From Gyromitra esculenta (lineage: Eukaryota; Ascomycota; Pezizomycetes; Pezizales; Discinaceae): DNA of 64,000 bases. Both the position numbers and the translations under genes were made by a program. Location: contig JBCAML010000003.1 in NCBI GenBank assembly GCA_038503075.1, positions 2,232,001-2,296,000 of the forward strand. Reading direction: 5' to 3'. This document shows, piece by piece, positions 1-10,770 of this stretch (the stretch's first letter is position 1; each line of letters starts with the position of its first letter). Under the pieces are notes generated by a model. That model did not search any database, was not told the DNA's origin, and saw only the letters and a list, made by a program, of their open reading frames with translations.

Positions 1-1518
1 CCGCTGATGTGGCTATATATGCAGACAAACTTTTGAATCTCCATAAAAATATCACAAATATCCAAGAATCACTTTTCACAGCATTAGACGCATCTTTGAA
101 CGAGGCCTGGGAATCGATAGTGACCCAGAAAGAGTTTGCAGGTGCTTGGAAAAGGACTCTAGAAGATGTCTTAGGCGAGCTCGTAGAAGTCAAAGAGGGG
201 GCAATGGATTTAATGAAGACTGCTGAAGTTGAAGCTACTAGAATGGTCGAACGATTCGTTGGAGAAATAGAAAATACAAGAAAGGGCAGCATTGAGGCAG
301 CTACAAGCCTAGATCGGGTAACGGCCACGATCCGAGCTTCTAGAACTTGACTGAAAATAGAGGCCAGTTAATCTATCGAGTAAAAAACAGTGTTGAAACA
401 CTCGAAGAACGCTCTAAGGCGATATCAAAAGAAACGGAAAGAATTTATACTGGTGCTATTGCGCAGCACAAAGTCATCAAGGGAAATTCGGACTTGGTTC
501 AGGAAGTAAGTCCTTGACCCTTCATTGAATCTAAGGTCACAAATTGACTTGCTACCTTCGTTCAGGTTAACACGATCCTTTCGTCTCAAATTGGCCCTTC
601 TATTGATACCTTGCTACATTCTATTGCAACGCTCTCCGTTAAAGTCGTAAGTCTTGATCATGCTTATCTCGTGCTTCAGGATACCTAGAATGCTTATTTG
701 AAATATTACGTGAAAGATGGATTCGTTAGTAACTCTTAAAAAGTTTGAAGACACTTCTGACTCCTACTCTCTGGTTGGTTCATTTCTTTGATATGAGTTT
801 GAAATTTTCATAGATTGGGCTGACTTTCAGGTATCTGTAGCTTTCCACCTCGCTCTCAACTTCCTACATAGAACTAGCCCAAACTCACATGGCTCTCGTA
901 GCTTCTCTTAACAATCAGGAAGCGGCACAGGGAAGGCTTATTTCCTCACTTGAAATGGCTCATAGCGGTGCTAATATAACACTCGAGCACTTACTAAAGA
1001 TGATGGGCATACTTAATCAGAGCCTGGGCGATGCAGATATCAAAATCCGATCATGGAATATCAATGGTATGGGACAGACGTTGATGCCACTAGGTACACT
1101 AACTTTTGGGTTTGGAGTAATACTTGGGAGGGAAGGTAACAAAGTGGTTTTACTCTTATTTGGGGTATTAGGTTCGTATATATATATTATATTATATTAT
1201 ATTACTCCGTGCTAACTGTATGCCATTTGATATGGAATAGCGGGGTTACTCTTACTTGTTCTTGGGTTCTCTGATTTCGGAGATCTTATTAAAGCGTTCG
1301 ACCTCGAGAGCCTTAGGCCAAGATTGCTCGATGTCGAAATTGTTTCTAAAGATGATACTAAAGATCATGGGGCCTTATCACAGAGACAATTTACCTGGTC
1401 TAGTGGTGTACTCGCAATCGTATTTTTGGTTGCAGCCATCGTTTTCGTTGCCCTTCGCCATCGTCGCCGATGCCTGACTTTTGCGGCCGAGGAGCTCGGG
1501 GGCTCGGGGGGGTATTAA
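1..1518 (+). CDS. Tht1/Kar5-like nuclear fusion membrane protein (5' end missing)
   Basis: This gene enters from the left edge. I read five exons: <1-317, 368-505, 566-646, 841-1171 and 1241-1518, joined in phase with GT..AG introns of 50-194 nt. The protein is mostly long charged helices that look like coiled coil (for example KNSVETLEERSKAISKETER and SLNNQEAAQGRLISSLEMAH). Near the C-terminus come two hydrophobic segments, one spliced across the last intron (VVLLLFGVLAGLLLLVLGF) and one at VLAIVFLVAAIVFVAL, followed by RHRRR. Coiled coil followed by paired C-terminal membrane spans fits the Tht1/Kar5 family, which acts in the ER and nuclear envelope in nuclear fusion after mating. That identification is by architecture and helical style only; another coiled-coil membrane protein is possible. 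The first codon in frame starts at base 3, so the true start lies outside the window. Confidence 0.5.
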
Positions 1519-2220
1519 AGCTCAAAAATCTTATGTAGCACTTAGACCTAGGAGTAATATAAGCATTTCGTTTTCTCATCATAAAGGGTTTTGTATCTCA
1601 TCCTTAATAGGTCAAGAAGGTGCATATCTCGCTTGCCCCTTGTTGCTTCGGTTTGTCTGGTTTCCCCTTTCGTCCTAAATACCACGTACGTACCCGGGTA
1701 AACCTCCGATAACGCTCGAGCTTTGATTTTAGCTAGTGGGAATTTGCAGAAATTTTAACTCGAGGGCTTTAAATTTTGCAGCCACCGCAAATAATCATCC
1801 CACAGCTTAGCCTGACTCTAACACAAGGAAGAACAAGGTAGTTAGAAATACAGTACCGGAAAAGGGGATGGATCGGCTCCAGTTAAGATGCAACAGATTT
1901 GCTGTTTTTTTTTTCAACTATAGCATTCTTTTAAGATTTAGAGCTAGTGCTTCATGTTTCATATTGTGTCTTTGTAAGTACATGTATGCTGCAATCTAAA
2001 AAAAGGTAAATGGTGTAAGTGCCGCATTTTTAAAAATTCAGCAGAAGTACAATATTGTTTCCATGGGCCCTTCCTAGGATAAGTCACTAGAGCATACCCA
2101 TAAGTCCCCAAGGTTCATCCATAAGTTATCTGTACTAGTGGGCAGCGGGCTGAGCTAGCGGGCAGCGGAGAAGGGCACAGCTCACTTAGGGAAGGGACAC
2201 CAATATCATCGGCATCATCA

Positions 2221-2223
<3 letters not shown>

Positions 2224-2251
<28 letters not shown>

Positions 2252-2252
2252 T
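2224..2252. repeat. (CAG)n trinucleotide microsatellite
   Basis: About nine to ten CAG units in tandem, non-coding as far as I can tell, in the 3' flank of the first gene. Confidence 0.9.
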
Positions 2253-2718
2253 AATAGGTGGAGAGCAGTATTATACGTGTGCGCTTAGAAAAATGGACTG
2301 AACCTTATACAGAGTGCCACAAGGGGACTAGTTGTACACAAAAAATAGAAGACGGAATAGCGCATGTACTGATACTAAAACCCAGAGTCTTAGGAATCTA
2401 CTAGAAATGATGGAGAGCTACTGCAAATTTAAAAATGTGCAGTCCTAATTAAATGCCCTATCTTAAAAATTTAACTCTATTGCTGTACCATAGAAAGTTC
2501 GGGCGTATATGAATGATTGCTGCAAAAAAACTCGTTAAAAAAACTATTCCCGTACCATTACAGCACTTAGAAATACGTGGCTATCTAGCAGGAGCAAATC
2601 TACCTCTATTTCTGGTACTGTATGCTGCCTTTTTCACTTGGAGAAAATTTTCTGCATCAATTGTTCTCGTTAATCGTGATAGCCTCTCATTTCACTTGCC
2701 GTCTAACTTCAAACCATG

Positions 2719-2756
<38 letters not shown>

Positions 2757-2835
2757 TTAAATCATTGTTTCATTGTTTTTATAAAATGGTACAAGAATGT
2801 CACATGCAACCGAAGTTATAGCGTGAACAAAACCC

Positions 2836-3120
2836 GTTGAATATATATATATATATAATATATCCATAGGCTTCCTAGGGTTTACGTTCTTGATTGGTAT
2901 CTAATTACTCGGCGGGTATACGGGGTTCGCTAGTGGGGGCTCTAACTGCTTCAGGCTTCTCCGGGCCGATCGAAATCGGTTTCCGGGATACCCTCGTCCC
3001 GCATTGGGCTCTCTTTGTAGTATATATACATGTACAGAACTCTCTGTTGTTCCATTGGCTTCCCTCCCCACTTCCTTCCCCCACCGCTTTGCGCAGATAC
3101 CGAATATATTCAATATCTTC
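2836..3120. mobile_element. Degenerate solo-LTR-like remnant
   Basis: Collinear with the better preserved LTR at 18904-19177. Shared in order are a GTTGAATATA-type left end, the string ATATCCATAGGCTTCCTA, GCTAGTGGGGG versus GCTAATGGGGG, GGGCCGAT, an AGTATATATA TATA-like box, and a right end containing ACCGAATAT followed by ATTCAA. No target duplication is visible, so it is old or recombined. Confidence 0.45.
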
Positions 3121-3672
3121 TTCAAACCGCATATGCATGATGGACGCGTTTAAGTGATTATCTGTGAAGAAAAAGCGTCCATAAAATCCTTTAAGTTAGG
3201 ATTATGGATTCCCCAAACCCAAAGTACGAAGAAGGAAAACTATCGAGATGGCTGGACCGTAGAGATATATAGATCTTTCTTTATACAATTAATTGAGAAC
3301 GGGTGAGCCCCTCAAGAGGGAAGTTGGAAAAAAAAAAAAAGCAAACACCTGAGCTTAACAACCGGTAACCCAAAAAGAAACCAAGTTTGCCAATCCCACC
3401 CCAATAACAAGAAACAACTGCGCCGTTGAATTCCGGGAGAGGAAAAAAAAAGCCAAAAAAAAAACAGAAACCCCATTATTGATACAAAGAATTAACCCTC
3501 TTTTTTTCTTATCTAGAAAGGAAAGTCAACATGCAAAGAGGACGGTTTGCCCCCCCCCGGCCCCCAACACACATGCCCTACTAACACCCACCATAATGAG
3601 ACCCATATATATACGATCACATTCGCCCCATCCCACCCCATCACCCCGTAGCTATGAAATACGTAGTAACGT

Positions 3673-4270
3673 CTACTCCGTACCAGGGCCTTGCTGGTTA
3701 AACTTTGCCCTGGCTGACCCGAACAGTTCTTCTTGTTGCCTCAGGAGCTCCTCCTGCGACAACCCAGACTGCTCGAGTTTCGTCTGTTTCTTTTCACGTG
3801 ACTGTTGCTCGTAACCGTCAGCATTCCCGAGTGCGCTTGTATTCGTCGGGATGGACACGGGTAATACCTTCTGGTGTTCCTTATGCTCCTGCGCAACGTT
3901 CTGGATCTGGTCTATGTATTCCTCGAAACCAAGATCTCTGAGCGCGCGGATGACGTGCTCAGCCGCGATGGTCTTTTTGGCTTCACGCTCGGCGATGTCG
4001 TTAGCTTCAGACGAAATGAGGGTGATGAACTCAACGCAGCAGTCGATTAGGAGGTCACGCGCGTCTTTGGCGAAGGCGAGGTCGTTGGGGAGGATCTCGG
4101 AGATGATTTTTTGGACGGTAGCCTTGGGGAGGGACAGATCGTCCGCTGTGGATTTATTAGAAACGATGTGCAGTGTGTATAGTTAGGCTGCTAGCAATGC
4201 GGACAGGGGGTGGATGAGGGAGAGGGAGGGAGAAATAGAGTATACCTCCTCCGAACTCACGATCTGACAT
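3673..4270 (-). CDS. NCB2: Negative cofactor 2 beta (Dr1/Ncb2), histone-fold TBP regulator
   Basis: Two exons, 4270-4246 and 4145-3673, with a 100-nt intron, give about 165 aa. The spliced start reads MSDREFGGADDLSLPKATVQ, and the histone-fold body follows (KIISEILPNDLAFAKDARDL, LLIDCCVEFITLISSEAND, KKTIAAEHVIRALRDLGF, EEYIDQI). This is the typical NC2-beta/Dr1 core. With NC2-alpha it forms a histone-like dimer that binds TBP on promoter DNA and blocks TFIIA/TFIIB entry, acting as a global RNA polymerase II repressor or activator in the nucleus. The tail is Gln/Glu/Lys-rich (QSREKKQTKLEQSGLSQEE), as in fungal members. The start is fixed by family similarity and a very short first exon. It is divergent from ARP6, with about 875 bp and an inverted-repeat element between them. 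Confidence 0.93.
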
Positions 4271-4472
4271 GATTAGCAAGAAGAAAGTACGAAGGGAAGG
4301 GTAGGAAATGCGTGTTTCGCGAAATGTGTAGTGTGCAGTTCTTTTGGTGGGAGGAAAAACGCGGGGTGGTATTTCAAAGGGGACGTCCACGGGCTTTTTA
4401 AAAGCAACAGCACCAGTGTAGCATCGACGGCGAAATCATCATCATCCCTGCAAGAAAAAGCCCATCCCACAT

Positions 4473-4520
4473 GTACTACGGGTGCAGGGGAAAGTTGTTG
4501 ACGGGTGGCGGTGCAGCGGG
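4473..4520. mobile_element. Solo left terminus of the GTAC-end MITE family
   Basis: It begins GTACTACGGGTGCAGGGG and ends GGGTGGCGGTGCA, matching the left terminal repeat of the complete 243-bp copies at 10528 and 41252. No matching right end is found within 300 bp, so this is a fragment. Confidence 0.6.
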
Positions 4521-4557
4521 GAACCCTTCCAGTAACTAGCCACAGCACCTCCAGAAT

Positions 4558-4698
4558 ACTGTACTCGTGATCCAGAGCACGAACCTGAAAACATGGGGTG
4601 TGTGGCTTTGTATGCTATGGAGTGGTGCACGGATACTTTGCCATACAAATTCACCACCCATGTTTTCAGGTTCTTACCCTGGATCACGAGTACTCTAC
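4558..4698. mobile_element. Hairpin MITE-like element
   Basis: The left arm (about 4561-4600, GTACTCGTGATCCAGAGC...) and the right arm (about 4653-4696) are near-perfect inverted repeats of roughly 40 bp. They share ACTCGTGATCCAG and GAACCTGAAAACATGGG around a 50-bp loop. No ORF is present. Confidence 0.7.
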
Positions 4699-5145
4699 CA
4701 TCCACACCAAGCACAGCCAGAGACACACGGAAACCCCCGTCCGTCACATAGACACCCCTACCTGCCATTGACCAAATTCTCCTAGTTTCTGTTAGACATG
4801 GCAACCCACATTGTATCTCTATGCCCCCGCCACTCCAGCTATACCTCGCTTAAGTTAACAAAATTCAGCAAAATAATACACACCTACCAAGGGAGTCCCT
4901 ACTGTTGAATGTGTTTAATTATTTGATTTATTGTATTTATTTACTCTATACCCTAAAAATACTAGGCTCTGGTAAGCAGAAGCAGTGTGGCAGTGTGGTG
5001 TGTGAGTGTTTTAGACAGAGGTTTCCATGCGTGGATGGTGGTGGTGTTCCAAAGGTTGTTGTGGCTAGTGACTGGCATTGGAAAGGTTTTCCCTCATCCA
5101 GAGACAGCAACAACAGCCCTTAATCCTCCCTCTATCATCATAACC

Positions 5146-6606
5146 ATGCCCCTCTCCCCATCAACGACCTTGGTTGTCGATAATGGCTCCTATACCATTA
5201 AAGCTGGCTTCGTTACTGAAGATGCTGTCCCCGGGAGCTGCATTCGAGTCCCAAACTGTCTCGCCCGTGCCAGAGATAAGCGCGTGCTGGTTGGACAGCA
5301 GCTAGAAAACTGCCGTGATTTTGGGTCTATGGCCTTTCGGAGACCGGTAGAGAAGGTGTGTGCGCGCGCCTTTTGATGCTCTAGCTAAGGCTCACAGTAG
5401 ACTAATGGTAGAGCTCAAGGGCTATCTGGTGAACTGGGAAGCCGAGAAGGAAATCTGGGACAGAACTTTCCTAGACTCAGACTCAAAGCTACGATGTGAT
5501 CCTCGAGATACAACTCTTCTCCTCACCGAAGCTCCCAATGCCCCATCATCATTACAGACAAACTGTGACCAGATGGTCTTCGAAGAATATGAGTTTGGTG
5601 CCTACTACCGCTGCGTAGGTCCATCTCCCACCACTCCTCCACCGCAAAACTCACTAACATCTCACCAGGCCCCACCTTAGTTCCCTGGAATAATATCAAC
5701 AGCCTCTATTCGCCGAATATCCCCACTGCTTCCTCGGTCCCCGCCGAAGCATGCCTCGTTGTCGATTCCGGTTTCTCTCATACCCACATAACTCCCATAA
5801 TCAATGGCCAGCTATGGAACTCCAGTGTACGTCGCATCGACATCGGTGGCAAATTTTTGACCAACTATCTCAAAGAACTCGTATCAATGCGGACTTATAA
5901 CATGATGGAGGAACCATACCTGATCAACCAGGTTAAAGAATCAGTCTGCTACATTTCAACAGACTTTTCCGCCGACCTTGAAAAATGCAAATCGCTAAAA
6001 ACATCTGCGAACGCGATCGTCTTAGATTACGTCCTCCCAGACTACAACTCTGGCAAAGGTGGCCACAGACGGCCCCATGCGCCTAAGAAAGCTGGGCCTA
6101 CAGCAGGCCGAGACGACGAGCAGGTCATGGTGTTAGGCAATGAACGTTTTACCGTTCCGGAGCTCCTTTTCTCTCCATCTGATGTGGGGCTGAAACAAGC
6201 GGGTATTGCAGAGGCGACTATGCAATCTCTCGAGAACGTTCCGGTGCGCTATCGGAGTCTCCTCCTTGCCAATGTTGTTGTTATTGGGGGCAACGCGAAT
6301 ATCCCTGGCTTCTTAGAACGATTTGAAGCAGAACTAAGGCCACTGGCCCCTGCAGAGGCAGTGGTAAGGATCGCGAAGCCGGAGGATCCGGTGACCTATA
6401 TGTGGCAGGGCGGCTTAGCTTTAGCAAGGAATAAAATGGGGCTACAAAAGAGACGCGTTACGAGGGCGGAGTATCTGGAGTATGGGAGTGTGTGGTGTGC
6501 TAAGAAGATGGCGGGCGAAATTTTAGGAGGTGGAGCGGGGAGCAGCGGTAGTGGGGAGACTAAGGAGAACAAGAGCCATAAAAAGAGGAGGACGGACGAT
6601 TCTTGA
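5146..6606 (+). CDS. ARP6: Actin-related protein 6 (SWR1 chromatin remodeller subunit)
   Basis: Three exons, 5146-5355, 5420-5618 and 5669-6606, give 448 aa in consistent phase. The N-terminus carries the actin-fold phosphate loop (TTLVVDNGSYTIKAGF, residues 7-22). ARP6 hallmarks follow: NCLARARDKRVLVGQQLENC, DFGSMAFRRPVEK and YLVNWEAEKEIWDRTF. Exon 3 has VVDSGFSHTHITP, IDIGGKFLTNYLKELVS and VIGGNANIPGFLERFEAEL, then a Lys/Ser-rich tail ending KKRRTDDS. ARP6 is a stable SWR1 subunit that helps deposit H2A.Z; most ARP6 proteins do not hydrolyse ATP appreciably. The length matches the family (about 400-450 aa), with a slightly extended basic tail. The start ATG is chosen because it gives the usual short lead before the VDNGSYTIKAG motif. 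Confidence 0.95.
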
Positions 6607-8585
6607 ATTAGACTTAGTTGCTTGTATTCTAATTGTATTTGTATGGATCAGCTATGGGGATGAAATTGGTGGTAGTAACCCGTGCCGAGTGAGTGGCATA
6701 GTTTCTCGCCCACTGAAGCGTCACGTTATATATATAAGAGGGCATATTCATTATATCTTGCAAGTCATCCTAGGCGGTGCGCGGCGTCCATGGCTGTTAA
6801 GTCGAGAGGTTGCCCTTTCTACAATTAAAAGACGCGTTGCAGGAATAAATCAACCCCTTTTTAGAATGCTAGTTCCTATAACGGTACTCTAACTCTAGAT
6901 TGCCCCAACAAGAGTATCCAGACACTTTATGTTACGTGCAAGGGTATCAGACTCCCTAGACTCCCTTAAAATTTAAGAACCATAGTTGTCGGCCGATCGA
7001 TGTATGGTGGACTACAGCAAGATTCATATTCTTCAAAGATCTCCCACCTAGTGCCTCTGAGGACGGCCTCTCGCGGCGCGAACCAGTCTGTTATATTCCT
7101 ACATCCACCAATCGTAAGCCTTCGTCCCGATTCTAAAATACTTAATATTTAGAGGATAAGCCCGAATTCGGCAAGGACTTTTCACGGAGTATGTGTAGAG
7201 CACAGCATCATCACCAGAGCCGTCAAAACGTTCATTAGAGCATATTTATCTAAGAACCTACAAAACCGGACCTTGCTCTAGGTAAACAGGGACAAACACG
7301 TTTGCTAGGTGTGTTGTGCTTGGATATTCTTTCTGTGAGCTGGTTTAATTGGATCGATGCGAGTGAGAATTAGTGATTTTTGGGCCGGGTAAGCTGAGAT
7401 GAGGCTCAAATAAGGTTTTCGGCCTCGCGCTTACAGATCACGGGACAAACCTCCAGGCACAAACACCTATTATATTTTGACTATATTTACGAGTTATTTT
7501 CGCTAATTCGCCAGCAACGTCCCCCAAAAGCTTTATGGCTTAAGCCACGCAGCTGCTTATCTTGCTCCCGGCCTGCTTTTCCATCATCCCTATTTTTAGT
7601 GTACAGCTATGGCACTAGCGACACGAATCTTGGTGCTAAACACTCACGCCTGGGCACGAGACAGCGCAGCTACTATGAATCCTATTAGTAAAATAGTTAA
7701 TAGTTCATTCGCTAGAACGTGTTGAAAGATTAAGAATTAAGTATTAGGGTTTGTTACTAATTAAGGGAACTTATATTCTTGGTGGGATGTGTACTCTACA
7801 TGTACCTATGTGGGTACATGCATCTATTACTGTTTGCGAAAATGTGGTTTTAGCATTTGGCAAAAGCTAGGGGGACTATAAGGCTTTTTGTGTGGGGGCG
7901 ACAGGTGTACTCGTGCCCAGCCCCTCTCGCGCAGCTTGCTGCAAACCGTAGGAACGGCAGTAGGGATGGGAACGAGCCTAACTAAGGCGCATGGTACTGC
8001 AGAGGGCCTCTTGCTTTCCGTTTCACCGCCGGTCACTCACCGTGAAAATGCGCCAGTCTCCATCGATAGGAGGTTGTCACCCTCTCGCTCAAGTATCAGT
8101 ACTAAATCATAAAGGCCATCGGTGCCTCAAGTGATTTGTTGCTGGTGAATTAAAATGCTTGGCAGTTGGCAGGGACTGGTAAAATTTATGCAGATACGCC
8201 AGAAAATTAGGAACCGAAAGTGGCACCTATCACTTGTTCACTGCTGTGATTTTTGTATGTGACACGGGGATTCCCGGTGGGGCGGATCTCGCCGATTGCC
8301 TGCCCTCCTTTCCCTGTCAGGTGGGTTCTTGGTCCGTGTTTTGACCCCACCAAGAGCCAAGCCAATGTACATAATCGTCCTAGCTCGAAAACGAAATCGC
8401 GGGGCAGCTTTTTTTCTGTTTGTCTACCGTGTGCAGGTCACGCTAGAGAAAGAGTGCAGTCACTGCTATCGCCTCGTTTTCAATAGACTTCGATCTCCCC
8501 CGCGTCTTCCACTCTTTCGTTTACCACGACATCTCCTTATACACATCCAAAAACTTACCGTAGTTTCACAGCAGTAAACGTAACC
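6607..8585. other. Intergenic, no feature recognised
   Basis: About 2 kb of AT-rich sequence with no open frame I can support and no convincing inverted repeats. The last few hundred bases presumably include the promoter and leader of the phosphoribosyltransferase gene; pyrimidine-rich tracts lie at 8500-8540. Confidence 0.5.
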
Positions 8586-9522
8586 ATGGCTGTCGAAAGA
8601 AAATACCTTACCTACAATCAGGTACAACTTCCTCTATCCTCACCCGAGGAGGAATCAGTAACCGTGACTAATTATCTGAATCGGCGTAGATCCATAAGCT
8701 CTGTCAACAGTCAGCACCGAGGATTCTCGATGAATTCAAACCCAATCTCATGATTGCGTACGTCTTTTCTAATACTTTTTGGTGTCTAGGAAAGTATTCT
8801 AGGATGACTGACTTCTTTCTAGCATTGGCGGTGGTGGCTACGTCCCAGCCCGGATCCTCCGGTCCGTACAACAATTTCCTGTACTCTACATCTTGAGGCT
8901 AACTTTTGAACAGCTCTTTCCTCAAGACCCCCGGTTCGCCCAACATCCCAATTCAAGCCATCGGTTTGTCTTTATACGAGAAGTTAATCTCTGAAGATGG
9001 CCCTGAAGAGGAGCCAGGAACAAAAGTCACCAGGACCCAGTGGCTTGATTTCTCCTCGCTGAAGAACACCGATCTCATCGGCAAGAACATCCTCATCGTC
9101 GACGAAGTCGATGACACTAGGACTACGTTACAGTATGCCGTACAGGAATTGACTAAAGACGTTGAGGCCCAGGCCAAAGCGTTGGGCAGTACTGAAAAGA
9201 CAAATTTCTATATTTTCGTGCTTCATGTAAGTTTCCCATATCGGAGCTGTGGGGAGCGGTAGTAGAAGATTCAACGGAGACTAATTTAAGAGGTGATGTA
9301 GAATAAAGATAAGCCTAAGAGGGGCAATCTCCCAAAAGAAATGATTAGCGAAGGCCGATATCTCGCTGCGGAGACCGTTGGGAATGTCTGGTGCTGCTAT
9401 CCATGGGAAGCCATGTATGTTTACTTTGTTACCCCGTTCTCTTGAACTCGTGTGTGTGTTAATAATTGTCCAACAGTGACATCGATGCGCATGACCGATT
9501 GGCTGTGGAGTCACGTAAATAG
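8586..9522 (+). CDS. HPT1: Purine (hypoxanthine-guanine/xanthine) phosphoribosyltransferase
   Basis: Six exons, 8586-8621, 8690-8757, 8823-8861, 8914-9226, 9302-9414 and 9477-9522, give 204 aa. The spliced protein begins MAVERKYLTYNQ and contains IGGGGYVPARILRSFLK, IQAIGLSLYE, and the PRPP-binding signature NILIVDEVDDTRTTL. It then has YIFVLHNKDKPKRGNLP and ends DIDAHDRLAVESRK. This is the fungal Hpt1/Xpt1 type of type I phosphoribosyltransferase. It transfers ribose-5-phosphate from PRPP to hypoxanthine or guanine (possibly xanthine) in cytosolic purine salvage. Length and motif order match the yeast family. Substrate preference cannot be told from motifs, so HPT1 rather than XPT1 is my best guess. 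Introns of 52-75 nt all have clear CAG/TAG acceptors. Confidence 0.9.
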
Positions 9523-10265
9523 AACGGAATTAAGTTTCATCATTTTTAGAACGAGTGATCAAGGAGCAAAAAAAACCCCCCATGCTTCTGCTCTCGAGCC
9601 TGTAGCTGTACTTTTTTTTATTGCTTCTCACTATCCTTTGTTGTATTTTGTTTCTGTTTAGGGTTTGTATTTCCTTTCGCCTCGTTAGCTGTCGATGAAT
9701 ATGTAACTACGTGTATTTCTTTTCTTTCTTTCTCCGATGGCTAGATAACCGGGAAGAGCAACTACTAAATATCGATATTTGAGTACGCCTTAGGATAGAT
9801 AACGCTCGATGTTGAGAAAGTTGGTTTTTTACCTGTAGTCTCCGTTTTCTCCTTCCTTTTCTATCTAAATCCTATGTTAAATATTTGTAGCTAGATTAAA
9901 TCAGTACTTTTTTTTTTCCAACAAAAAAACTGGTCCCTGCATAGGCGAGATCTTATGCGCTATGACGGAAAAATTGTTTTTTCCGGAAGGTCGGATGCAA
10001 GATGGTTAAGTGGGTTAGCCTTCAAACTAGTGTACACTGACAGGTACATGTAGGCTGGGAAGAGGGGTTCATTTGGTTAATCTTCCCAATTTTGACTACA
10101 CGCCGCTATGTAGAGTACGTTATCGTGCATCTTTATCGTGCATGTAACCAACTAACCATTCATCCGCCTTGGGCTTTCAGGTTCTTGGAATTTTAGGCCT
10201 ACCGGAGTGTGAGTTTTCCTTGGTGGGAAAATATACAGCTATGGCGCGGGAATTCTTAGGAGGAA

Positions 10266-10387
10266 AGTGTGTCAAGGTCCAGGACACCTTCAAAAAAAAA
10301 AGATTCGCACCTAAGCCACAGGTTGCTACACTAAGGTGTTAGCTTCTGGATTGGTGATTGGTTAAAATAACTGGACCTTGACACACT
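10266..10387. repeat. 17-bp perfect inverted repeat, 122-bp span
   Basis: AGTGTGTCAAGGTCCAG at 10266 is the exact reverse complement of CTGGACCTTGACACACT at 10371. It may be a small MITE or the stem of a non-coding hairpin. Confidence 0.6.
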
Positions 10388-10527
10388 TACCCCCAAGTCT
10401 TCTTGCACTATAATTAGCTAAGAGTTATCAGAGGACACACGCAGAACAGGTCTTCCTATGAAATCGTGCACAAATGTCTAGTAAGGAAACTCTCCATTAT
10501 TATTCTACCTAAAAGGTACAGTTTCTG

Positions 10528-10770
10528 GTACTACGGGTATAGGAGAAAGTCTGTCGATAGGTGGCGGTGCGAATAAGAGCTGCCAATTTTTATTCCACTC
10601 CGCAACTCCTCAAGAGATCTGATAAAAAATGATAGAGGATAGAAAATGCTATGTATTAGACATCAAACCAAGTTAGTTGGCGAAATTGTGGAATTTAAAC
10701 GAGCTTCAGTCTCTCGAGAAAAGAGCTGCACCGCCACCTGTCAACAGACCTTCCCCTACACCTGTAGTAC
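10528..10770. mobile_element. MITE, GTAC-end family, long form (243 bp)
   Basis: It begins GTACTACGGGTATAGGAG and ends with the complementary CCCCTACACCTGTAGTAC. The terminal inverted repeats extend about 43 bp to GGTGGCGGTGC / GCACCGCCACC. The interior is non-coding and alignable over its whole length to the copy at 41252-41494, which is also 243 bp. Confidence 0.8.

Larger units (their letters stand above)
1519..3672. other. Intergenic; microsatellites and a degenerate LTR-like repeat
   Basis: I see no gene here. It holds a CAG run at 2224-2252, TA runs at 2722-2753 and 2840-2858, and a degenerate relative of the solo LTR at 18904-19177 (about 2836-3120). Short open frames in this stretch lack start context, splice partners or recognisable motifs. 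Confidence 0.6.
4271..5145. other. Divergent intergenic region NCB2/ARP6 with hairpin element
   Basis: The stretch holds an orphan left end of the GTAC-end MITE family (4473-4520) and a perfect-looking hairpin at 4558-4698. It presumably carries both promoters. I see no gene. Confidence 0.6.

Noticed and set aside
3673..4186. Plus-strand open frames at 3479-3814 and 3851-4186
   Set aside because: Shadows of the NC2-beta coding exon on the other strand.
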